A stretch of DNA of 59,742 nt. Source: an uncultured Candidatus Saccharibacteria bacterium. Its GTDB lineage: Bacteria; Patescibacteriota; Saccharimonadia; Saccharimonadales; Saccharimonadaceae. The notes below the pieces were generated by a model that saw nothing but the letters and a program-made list of their open reading frames with translations, ran no database searches and was not told the DNA's origin. Of this stretch, positions 7,351-14,545 are shown piece after piece. The position numbers were made by a program, and so were the translations under genes. Location of the stretch: the NCBI GenBank assembly GCA_938041555.1, contig CALIAC010000004.1, positions 1-59,742 on the forward strand, given 5' to 3'. How positions within the stretch are numbered: the stretch's first letter is position 1; each line of letters begins with the position of its first letter.

Positions 7351-9381
7351 GTGAACGTATCGACACAGCTCTCCCAGATCAAAGGCGTTGGGCCAAAAAC
7401 AGCTGAGCAACTGGCTCAGGCTGGGCTCTTGACTGTCAATGATCTCATCATGTTTTTGCCACGCAAGCACGATGATTTTACTGCAGCGAGTTCAATCGCA
7501 ACGCTGACACCAGGCAATGTGACGATTACGGCGCGCTGCGAATCAATCAGCACGCGCACGGTGCGGCGTGGTCTCCGCATTACTACAGCAGTACTGGCAG
7601 ATAGCTCGGGCAAGCTCAACGCCGTGTGGTTTAACCAGCCATATCGAGTGCAGCAGCTTGCGAGTGGGGATGAATGTTACTTTCGGGGACAATTTGAGTA
7701 TAAGAATGGCCGCTACCAACTCACCAACCCAAGTGCCGAGCGTGTCAAAGAGCTTGTCCATCATGACACCAACCTGCTGCCCATCTACCACGCAGTACAC
7801 GGCCTCAAAAGCCAACTGGTGCGCAAACTACTCACTGAGCTACGACCACTGATCACAATGCTGCCCGAGACACTCCCCTCGCACATTGTTGTACGCGAAG
7901 GCTTAATGAGCCGGAGCGAGGCGCTGCTTGCGATGCATTTCCCTACCACGTCAGAGGGTATCGCAAGAGCACGCCAGCGCTTTGCCTTTGAGGAACTCTT
8001 TAGCTTGCTGCTTGCTAGTCAGCTCAATCGCCAGGCGCATGCTCAGCTCCAAGGCTATGCCATACCGTTTGAGCAATCTATCGTGAAGTCATTTGTGAGC
8101 GCTCTACCCTTTACTCTCACAGACGATCAACGCCGAGCAGCCTGGGATATCCTGCAAGACTTCCAGCGTAGTACACCAATGAATCGCCTCCTCCAAGGTG
8201 ACGTGGGTAGTGGCAAAACAGTGGTCGCTGGCCTGGCCGCTCGCCAGGCTGCCAGTGCTGGCTACCAAACCGCCTTGATGGCACCGACAGAGATTCTTGC
8301 CCGTCAGCACGCTGCCACACTTGATGCATTGCTTACACCCTTTGGCATCAAAGTTGGGCTGCTAACTGGCAGCGTGACCGGTGCTACGCGTAGTGAGCTT
8401 ATGCAGCGAATTGCACGCGGCGAGGTAGATGTCGTAGTGGGGACGCATGCACTCATCCAAGACTCAGTGAACTTTGCGCGGCTTGGCTTTGTTGTCATCG
8501 ACGAGCAACACCGTTTTGGCGTGATGCAGCGCCAGAAGCTCCTTGATAAATCCGGCCATATGCCACACCTGCTTGCTATGACAGCGACACCAATCCCCCG
8601 TAGCCTTGCCCTGACCGTCTATGGCGAGCTCGATATTAGCATCATTAGCCAGCGCCCTGCCGGTCGCCAGCCGATCATTACCAAAATTATTTCTCCCGCC
8701 TCGCGCCCAGCCCTATACCAACGCGTCACGAAGGAGCTCGAGGCCGGCAGCCAAGCCTATGTCGTCTGCAGCCTCATCGATGACAACCCCGACAATGACG
8801 CGCGCAGTGTTGAGACAACTGTACGCCATCTCAAGAGTAGCACTTTAGGCCGATGGCGAATTGGCTTGCTTCACGGCAAGATGAAGCCTGCTGACAAAGA
8901 ACGGGTGATGCAAGAATTTCACCAGCATGCGTATGATATTCTCGTGAGTACCACAGTAGTAGAAGTTGGTGTTGATGTGCCAAATGCGACAGTGATGATG
9001 ATCGAGGATGCTGAGCGATTTGGTCTTGCCCAGCTCCACCAGCTGCGTGGCCGAGTGGGACGTGGCACACGCCAGAGCTACTGCTATCTTTTGCTTAATA
9101 ACCATAGTAGGCCGAGCCAGCGTCTGCGCGAGGTGGAGGCTTCTAGCGACGGCTTCCACTTGGCAGAAGTCGATATGCAGCTCCGTGGCCCAGGCGAAAT
9201 TTACGGCAAAGCCCAGCACGGCGCGCTCAATCTGCGCATTGCGAGCCTAGCTGACAGCAAGGCAATCGCCCAAGCCCAAAAAGCAGCCCAAGCCTTTATT
9301 ACCAGTAGCGATTCGCTTGATCACTACCCAGAGCTCCAGGCAGCCGTGCAACGCAATCAACGACTCACGACACTTAATTAA
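7351..9381 (+). CDS. recG: ATP-dependent DNA helicase RecG
   Basis: Branch-migrating helicase that reverses stalled replication forks. An N-terminal HhH-like IKGVGPKTAEQL and OB wedge domain are followed by the helicase core: Walker A GDVGSGKT (about 283-290), DEQHRFG (about 381-387), TATPIPRSL, and the C-terminal RGRVGRG motif. It has 676 residues, normal length. The frame is open back to 7333, but a -10 box (TACAAT) fills the upstream codons, so GTG at 7351 is chosen. Confidence 0.95.
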   Translation: MNVSTQLSQIKGVGPKTAEQLAQAGLLTVNDLIMFLPRKHDDFTAASSIATLTPGNVTITARCESISTRTVRRGLRITTAVLADSSGKLNAVWFNQPYRVQQLASGDECYFRGQFEYKNGRYQLTNPSAERVKELVHHDTNLLPIYHAVHGLKSQLVRKLLTELRPLITMLPETLPSHIVVREGLMSRSEALLAMHFPTTSEGIARARQRFAFEELFSLLLASQLNRQAHAQLQGYAIPFEQSIVKSFVSALPFTLTDDQRRAAWDILQDFQRSTPMNRLLQGDVGSGKTVVAGLAARQAASAGYQTALMAPTEILARQHAATLDALLTPFGIKVGLLTGSVTGATRSELMQRIARGEVDVVVGTHALIQDSVNFARLGFVVIDEQHRFGVMQRQKLLDKSGHMPHLLAMTATPIPRSLALTVYGELDISIISQRPAGRQPIITKIISPASRPALYQRVTKELEAGSQAYVVCSLIDDNPDNDARSVETTVRHLKSSTLGRWRIGLLHGKMKPADKERVMQEFHQHAYDILVSTTVVEVGVDVPNATVMMIEDAERFGLAQLHQLRGRVGRGTRQSYCYLLLNNHSRPSQRLREVEASSDGFHLAEVDMQLRGPGEIYGKAQHGALNLRIASLADSKAIAQAQKAAQAFITSSDSLDHYPELQAAVQRNQRLTTLN

Positions 9382-9777
9382 GCTGAGGTAATCTTAATTG
9401 CTTATAATTCTGCCTTTTTCATTTTCTCCGTTCTCGCCCATTTAGGGTTGGGAATGTCACTTTAGAGTATTTCGCCCACATTCCAAACCTTCTCCTTATA
9501 GTAAATTTTCATCATTTCATCTAATGAAGTGCAGCTACTGTTTGTTACATAAAGTCATCAAATCTATATAGTATGAGGAATACTAGGTATGCGTAGTATT
9601 TTCGGAGAAGAAACGCAAGAGTGGGTGGACAAGCAAAATCGATCAAGCCTCTCCTGCTCACATAACATCAGCTCGCTACATCCCACTGAGTAGCATGGAA
9701 TACCATCAAAATAATGAAACGTGGATAATCTCAACAAAACACATCCATAGTAACGATTCAGCCACGCCAAAATCTGC
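9382..9777. other. Non-coding AT-rich stretch
   Basis: About 400 nt without a convincing gene on either strand. It holds one strong imperfect stem-loop (9446-9489) and a weaker one (AATACT 9579-9584 / AGTATT 9595-9600, followed by TT). The promoter of the next gene follows at its end. Confidence 0.5.
9446..9489. terminator. Stem-loop downstream of recG
   Basis: Two 12-nt arms (9446-9457 and 9478-9489) pair with one mismatch across a 20-nt loop, extendable by two weaker pairs. It lies 65 nt after the recG stop. It may end the recG transcript, though no T-run follows. Confidence 0.4.
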
Positions 9778-9783
9778 TATACT
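9778..9783 (+). promoter_or_regulatory. -10 box of the 9793 gene
   Basis: TATACT, 9 nt before ATG at 9793. A leader of only about 2-3 nt is predicted. Confidence 0.55.
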
Positions 9784-9792
9784 ATATGAGAT

Positions 9793-10611
9793 ATGTACAG
9801 TGGAACAACCTTTCGAGACCAGTCGGGGCACTTGGTCGGTGTTCATCAGCGAATCGACCAGCTCGCACGGCGTGACCTTGGCCAGATGTGCAGCCACCAT
9901 GTCGCCATTCTCCACTTTCCGAGCTCGCGCGACATTCTCCATTTCGAGGGCAATAATGGCCCCGACGGTATCAAACGCAAAAGCCCTAGCGTCGATGAAC
10001 CCTGGCACTATATCGACCCTACCAAGCCAGACGACCGCGACCTCGTCGTTATGATTCTCGATCATCATTACAATCTTGTCCAAGCACTACGCCAAAACAA
10101 CACGGTGCGTGCCGCCTTTGAGGCAGCGTGGATGTCGCACGCTATCGTCGATGGTCTCACGCCGGCTCATCACTATCCGCTGAGTGACAAAATCGAGGAG
10201 CTCTGGGGTCACCCCAAAGAGGAGCGCCTTACCGTCTTAGATAAGAATTTCATCCATGGGACGACGGGGCTCGATACCCTCAACAAAAACTGGGAATACT
10301 GGGGGGCAAAGGGTGTCTTTGCGACGCATATTCTCTTCGAGCTTGGCGTGGCTGCCTCGATGCGCACTGCCCGTTTTGCCGACACCTGCCCGTCGCCCGA
10401 GTGGGTAGCTGAGGCAGAGCAGCTTGGCCTGGAGGCGGTCTTTTTGCGAGCAGTGCAGCGGGTATATGCACTCGATATGTATCACACGTTTTGGCGTAAT
10501 GGCTGGACGACAGGCTTAGCCTTGCAGACACGCAATGAACTCATCCCAGAGATCATTCGCACTGTTGCCTTCGCGTGGTACAGTGCACTGTGTGAGGCTT
10601 ATCCATTATGA
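9793..10611 (+). CDS. His/Asp-rich protein, possible phospholipase C/P1 nuclease-like fold
   Basis: 272 residues, helical, with clustered metal-ligand type residues: HH (35-36), EPWHYIDP (69-76), LDHH (89-92) and WMSHAIVDGLTPAHH (113-127). Regularly spaced His and Asp in helices recall zinc-dependent phospholipase C and S1/P1 nucleases, but this is only a resemblance and the protein has no signal peptide. The last bases overlap the rsmD start (ATGA), so the two are translationally coupled. A role tied to RNA is possible but unproven. Confidence 0.6.
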   Translation: MYSGTTFRDQSGHLVGVHQRIDQLARRDLGQMCSHHVAILHFPSSRDILHFEGNNGPDGIKRKSPSVDEPWHYIDPTKPDDRDLVVMILDHHYNLVQALRQNNTVRAAFEAAWMSHAIVDGLTPAHHYPLSDKIEELWGHPKEERLTVLDKNFIHGTTGLDTLNKNWEYWGAKGVFATHILFELGVAASMRTARFADTCPSPEWVAEAEQLGLEAVFLRAVQRVYALDMYHTFWRNGWTTGLALQTRNELIPEIIRTVAFAWYSALCEAYPL

Positions 10612-11162
10612 AAGTCCGAGTGATCGCTGGGCGCTATGGTGGGCGCTGGCTCGATGCGCCAGATAACCGCCGTACCCACCCAATGGGCGAGCGAGTGCGC
10701 AATGCGCTGTTTAATTCGCTTGGCGATGTAGTGCAAGATGCCCGCATCCTCGATGCCTTTGCGGGCACTGGTGCCGTTGGTCTGGAGGCGTTAAGCCGTG
10801 GGGCTCGCCAGGCGGTGTTTGTTGAGCGTGATCGCCTCGCCTTTACCATCCTCTGCAAAAATATCGCAGCGCTCGGTGCTGATCCATCCGCTACTGCAGT
10901 CAAAGCTGGCGTCAGCCCATGGCTTGATACGTACGATGGCGAAGTGTTCGATATCATCTTTGCCGACCCACCTTACCACGATCTCCAGCTTACAACAGTT
11001 AGCCGACTTTTTGCCCTTCTCAAACCAGGCGGATTTATGGTATTATCACATATAGGAATAGGTGAGGGGCCAAAATTAGCAAACGACATTGTTGTGGTGG
11101 ACAATCGTAGTTATGGAAACGCACACCTCACCTTTTTCCGCCGAGCTGATGGACGCAGCTAA
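10608..11162 (+). CDS. rsmD: 16S rRNA (guanine-966-N2)-methyltransferase RsmD
   Basis: Class I SAM methyltransferase acting on helix 31 of 16S rRNA. It opens with the RsmD pattern RVIAGRYGGRWL, followed by PMGERVRNALFNSL. The SAM-binding motif DAFAGTGAVGLEALSRGA is at 49-66 and the catalytic ADPPY at 119-123. It has 184 residues, normal. It is coupled to the upstream gene through an ATGA overlap and is followed by tRNA-Leu 43 nt later. Confidence 0.93.
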   Translation: MKVRVIAGRYGGRWLDAPDNRRTHPMGERVRNALFNSLGDVVQDARILDAFAGTGAVGLEALSRGARQAVFVERDRLAFTILCKNIAALGADPSATAVKAGVSPWLDTYDGEVFDIIFADPPYHDLQLTTVSRLFALLKPGGFMVLSHIGIGEGPKLANDIVVVDNRSYGNAHLTFFRRADGRS

Positions 11163-11164
11163 GG

Positions 11165-11194
11165 TTGCAGATACACCAGCTCATTTGGTATAAT
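11165..11194 (+). promoter_or_regulatory. Promoter of tRNA-Leu(UAG)
   Basis: TTGCAG (11165-11170), an 18-nt spacer and a perfect TATAAT (11189-11194), 11 nt before the mature tRNA. The -35 overlaps the region just after the rsmD stop. Confidence 0.65.
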
Positions 11195-11205
11195 AACCTT
11201 GCTAT

Positions 11206-11291
11206 GCGGATGTGGTGGAATTGGTAGACACGCATGCCTTAGGAGCATGTGCCCTCGTGGCGTGAAGGTTCAAGTCCTTTCATCCGCACCA
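11206..11291 (+). tRNA. tRNA-Leu, anticodon UAG
   Basis: Type II tRNA of 86 nt. The acceptor GCGGATG pairs fully with CATCCGC, discriminator A, CCA encoded. Anticodon stem CATGC/GCATG with loop CTTAGGA gives UAG. The long variable arm and the T-loop GTTCAAGTCC match the first tRNA-Leu. It reads CUN codons. Confidence 0.95.
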
Positions 11292-11366
11292 AACAAACTC
11301 TTATCTAAACCACCTCCAATCGAAATAGGCCGGGATACGGTTTTGGATAACAAAGAACGCTCGCCC
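11292..11366 (+). repeat. Conserved 3' flank of tRNA-Leu(UAG), copy B
   Basis: Counterpart of 3434-3507: ungapped similarity begins one base after CCA and runs into the terminator hairpin. Shared blocks include CTCTTA, ATCGAAA/GTCGAAA, ACGGTT/GCGGTT and AACGCTC. Confidence 0.6.
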
Positions 11367-11384
11367 ATCGTGGCGAGTATTTTA
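11360..11384 (+). terminator. Terminator after tRNA-Leu(UAG)
   Basis: CTCGCC (11360-11365) pairs with GGCGAG (11372-11377) over a 6-nt loop, followed by TATTTTA. Standard intrinsic terminator. Confidence 0.8.
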
Positions 11385-11491
11385 GTGGATTACACTGAAT
11401 GTAGGCAACCGAGATAAACCCCTCGCACAGCTATCACAAGGGAAAATACCACAGCTATTGTAGTATCATACCCATCATTGCGACAAGGTGG

Positions 11492-11497
11492 TATACT
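11492..11497 (+). promoter_or_regulatory. -10 box of the 11511 gene
   Basis: TATACT, 13 nt before ATG. A short leader (about 7 nt) without ribosome binding site is predicted. Confidence 0.45.
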
Positions 11498-11510
11498 TGT
11501 ATTAAGATAT

Positions 11511-12098
11511 ATGGAAGCTAGTTCACACACTACCAAGTCTAATCATTTCGTTATTGGCATTACCATTACGGTATTACTACTGGTTTTCATAGTTACTTTT
11601 GTATGGTTGCATCGCTCGTTGCAAACACAGCCAACTACAGTAAGCGACCTTTTCTCGCAACGTATTGCACCTCATGTCGTCTCAAATGCAACAGTGGACG
11701 GAACCTCCGGCGAAGTACCCGCAAAAGACGGGCGATATGGCATAGTAGTTGGACACTTATCTAAGCAAGTTCATCAGCTTATCACCACAAAGCAGCCCTT
11801 CGCTATATGCCGCAATAATTGCAATAACAACTGGAGTTTATTCGATAATTTACACACCAGCATTCCGGCACTAAATGAAAAGTTGCCGGATCGGGTGCGT
11901 CGCATCGCTGTCGCTGCCACTACTGCCCAGAGTAAATGCGCAATGCGTCGATGGACGCCACCTAGAGCATTACCCACCACGTTTGAGCAACTTTTTTACG
12001 ACCTTACCTCACGTTCTTCACAAAAGCCATCTAGCTATGAAGTATTTTGCTTTTCTATGAATACTGGCGATTTTGTGTATGAGCTAAACGAGTTGTAG
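11511..12098 (+). CDS. Membrane-anchored exported orphan, C-terminus probably frameshifted
   Basis: 195 residues with one N-terminal transmembrane helix (about 13-33) and an extracytoplasmic domain with several Cys (CRNNCNNN near 108, later single Cys). No family recognised. The upstream frame is open to 11478, but ATG at 11511 follows a -10 box and gives a normal signal-anchor. After the TAG at 12096-12098 the -1 frame continues with a protein-like stretch (VELSEAGGLLAGKTYDTIAP...) and ends at 12193 with a Cys-containing Lys-rich tail, so the true protein may be about 225 residues. Confidence 0.6.
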   Translation: MEASSHTTKSNHFVIGITITVLLLVFIVTFVWLHRSLQTQPTTVSDLFSQRIAPHVVSNATVDGTSGEVPAKDGRYGIVVGHLSKQVHQLITTKQPFAICRNNCNNNWSLFDNLHTSIPALNEKLPDRVRRIAVAATTAQSKCAMRRWTPPRALPTTFEQLFYDLTSRSSQKPSSYEVFCFSMNTGDFVYELNEL

Positions 12099-12223
12099 AA
12101 CTCTCCGAAGCTGGAGGTCTGCTCGCTGGCAAGACATACGACACCATTGCACCAGAGCTTGCGCGGTTTTGTTATAAGAAGCTTAGCAAATAGGTAGTGC
12201 AAGCTTATTGAGTGCTCATTGCT

Positions 12224-12258
12224 ATAAAATACTCACCATTTGCAGGTGAGTATTTTAT
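12224..12258. terminator. Bidirectional terminator
   Basis: Perfect 14-bp stem (12224-12237 with 12245-12258) and a 7-nt loop, with T-rich flanks on both strands. It separates the plus-strand orphan from the minus-strand HAD gene. Confidence 0.85.
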
Positions 12259-12306
12259 GGGTGGCAAGCCCTTACCGTATCGGTCGGCGCGTGAGAGCCA
12301 AGACTT

Positions 12307-13065
12307 TTACTCCGTTACGCCCAAAACCCCATCTAGAGCATAGGCGGTTGTTTCCCAGCCATTGACGGCAATGCTGTCGATACCCATCGCGCGGACTGGG
12401 TAGTCGTTGCCTCCTTCTTCGATCTTATCACCAAAGAAGAGGATTTCGCTTTTTTCTAGCCCATTAGCTTCAAGCAGCTTCTTCATGCCATAGGCTTTGT
12501 CGATGCCAGGACGGGTAATGTCGGTGCTGGTAGTGCCGCCAATACGCACTTCGAGGCCAGGCAGCTGTGCCGCTACTTTGTCGCGGTAAATTGGCCGGAT
12601 ATCCTTGTATTTCTCTGCCCAAGCGTATTTCTCCTCCGGAGTAGCTTGCTGGCCCAAGGCAGATATAGTGATCTGGCTCTGGCGATCCTCGATAATCTCA
12701 CCTGCTGGATGTTCACACCAGATCCCCATCTCTCGTGCAGTCGACTCAAGCACACTCACGATTTGCGCCTTTTGCTCATCCGTCAGATCTTCAGCATACT
12801 GCAACTGCCACTCGTCTGCGTGCGGGTCGAAGCGGTAATAGCGCGTGCCACACGTCGGCATAGCGTGAAACTTAGCCAGTAATTCGGGCGATACATCGAG
12901 GCGGCTAGTCACCTGTTTTTGGATCTGCTTGAAGTCTCCACCAGTGATGACACATACATCATACTTCTCCAGCAAGCGCCCCAGCAGAGCCGCCATCCGG
13001 TCACTCACAGGTGACTTCGTTACTGCCAACGTATCGTCTAGATCAAATGCGATCAGTTTTTTCAT
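12307..13065 (-). CDS. HAD-superfamily (IIB) phosphatase, phosphomannomutase-like
   Basis: 252 residues. HAD motif I is FDLDDTL (Asp8, Asp10), motif II is the VITGG region (38-42), and motif III/IV is FFGDKIEEGGNDYP (209-222). The GDK...GGND arrangement is characteristic of the eukaryotic-type phosphomannomutase branch of HAD-IIB, so sugar-phosphate dephosphorylation or mutation is likely, with the substrate unknown. AGAGGAG with an 8-nt spacer fixes the ATG at 13065. It stands alone between a terminator and tyrS. Confidence 0.8.
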   Translation of the reverse strand: MKKLIAFDLDDTLAVTKSPVSDRMAALLGRLLEKYDVCVITGGDFKQIQKQVTSRLDVSPELLAKFHAMPTCGTRYYRFDPHADEWQLQYAEDLTDEQKAQIVSVLESTAREMGIWCEHPAGEIIEDRQSQITISALGQQATPEEKYAWAEKYKDIRPIYRDKVAAQLPGLEVRIGGTTSTDITRPGIDKAYGMKKLLEANGLEKSEILFFGDKIEEGGNDYPVRAMGIDSIAVNGWETTAYALDGVLGVTE

Positions 13066-13187
13066 GACAAATTCTCCTCTTGTAGCTAATTAATGTGCCA
13101 TTATCATACCATAAAATATGGCAAATACATAATAGAAAAATCGGTCGCTACCATTCTACCGAGCGCAAGCCCACCGGCAACATCCAT

Positions 13188-14396
13188 CTATCGTACAAGC
13201 ACGAAGCTATTCTTGCCTTTTTTGATTAAGCTTGGGCTGGTGGCTGGTTGATCACTAGTGATCTTTGCACCATCAAGGCTAATGGCATTGTTTTTGATGA
13301 GGCGACGTGCTTCGCCATTGCTGGTGCAAACACCAGCCTCCACTAGTGCTGCTACGACTGACTGCGGCGAGACAGTTGGGATCTCGTTAGCCAGCGCATC
13401 AAGATCTTCCTCGTGCAGCGTCGATAGGTCATTACCGCCAAAGAGCACACTGGTTACTCGCTCCACGCTCTCGCGGCGCTCATGGCCGTGGACGATATCG
13501 GTCACTTCTCGTGCCAGTGTCTTTTGCAGGGTGCGCGCACCGGGGTTGACACGATGGGTATCAATTAATGTTTCGACAGTTGCTTGATCAAGCAAGGTGT
13601 AGATTTTGATCAAATCTTCGCTCGTCTCGTCATCGCAGTTGAGCCAGAATTGGTAAAATTTGTATGGGCTTGTCAGTGCTGGGTCGAGCCATATTGCACC
13701 ACCCTCCGACTTGCCGAATTTCACCCCTGTCTGTTTGTTAATCACCAGCGGTGCCGTCAAGACATGTGCTTCGCCACCCTCGAGTTTGCGAATGAGCGAC
13801 ACGCCTGTCACGCTATTACCCCATTGGTCGGCGCCAGCCAATTGCAGCGTTGCGCCCTTCTCGCGGTACAGGTGTAAGAAATCGTAACCTTGAATCAATG
13901 CATAGCTAAATTCACCATAGCTAATGCCTGTCCCACCTTCGCCAATTCGCTGCTGGACAAAGTCGCGGTCGAGTAGCTGCGTCATACTGACGTGCTTGCC
14001 GATCCGGTGCAAAAAATCGATATAATTAACGTGTGCGAACCAGTCAGCATTATTGACTACCGCAAAATCCTGGCCGCGAAATATCTGCCGAAATTGCGCC
14101 GTCAAGCCTTCAACACTACGCGCTACCGTTTCAGCATTGCGGAGGTCACGCTCTTGCTTTTTACCGTCTGGGTCGCCAATCATGCCGGTTGCACCTCCCA
14201 CAAGCAACAGTGGTGTATGTCCATGGTCGATGAAGTGCCGGCATAGCATCATGACAGCCAAGTTGCCAATCGTCATGCTTGGTGCACTCGGGTCAACGCC
14301 GATGTAGAAAGTGCGCGGCTTGTTAACGTCATTAATGTCAGCAAATGTCGTTTGGTTAATGAATCCGCGCCAGGTTAGTTCTTCTGCTAAGGTCAT
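13188..14396 (-). CDS. tyrS: Tyrosyl-tRNA synthetase
   Basis: Class I synthetase charging tRNA-Tyr. The HIGH-like motif is seen in APSMTIGNL (38-46), the Tyr-binding QLAGADQWGN at 185-194, and the KMSKS loop as KFGKS (226-230), a normal TyrRS variant. A C-terminal S4 RNA-binding domain (about 335-402) is intact. It has 402 residues. GGAGG directly before ATG at 14396 supports the start. The upstream region is shared with the divergent PBP gene. Confidence 0.96.
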   Translation of the reverse strand: MTLAEELTWRGFINQTTFADINDVNKPRTFYIGVDPSAPSMTIGNLAVMMLCRHFIDHGHTPLLLVGGATGMIGDPDGKKQERDLRNAETVARSVEGLTAQFRQIFRGQDFAVVNNADWFAHVNYIDFLHRIGKHVSMTQLLDRDFVQQRIGEGGTGISYGEFSYALIQGYDFLHLYREKGATLQLAGADQWGNSVTGVSLIRKLEGGEAHVLTAPLVINKQTGVKFGKSEGGAIWLDPALTSPYKFYQFWLNCDDETSEDLIKIYTLLDQATVETLIDTHRVNPGARTLQKTLAREVTDIVHGHERRESVERVTSVLFGGNDLSTLHEEDLDALANEIPTVSPQSVVAALVEAGVCTSNGEARRLIKNNAISLDGAKITSDQPATSPSLIKKGKNSFVLVR

Positions 14397-14503
14397 ATAT
14401 CCTCCACTCTTGCTCTTTCTTATACTCGTGTATTGCTATTTATTTTAGCACGAAATAGGAGCCACGCGGCGGGAAAGACTAGCCCTACCCACCTACATAA
14501 TGC

Positions 14504-14509
14504 TATAAT
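14504..14509 (+). promoter_or_regulatory. -10 box of the PBP gene
   Basis: Perfect TATAAT, 36 nt before the GTG start, so this gene has a conventional leader with a GAGG-type ribosome binding site at 14531-14534. Confidence 0.6.
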
Positions 14510-14545
14510 GCAGAGGAATATCGTGTGTTAGAGGAATAAGAGATC

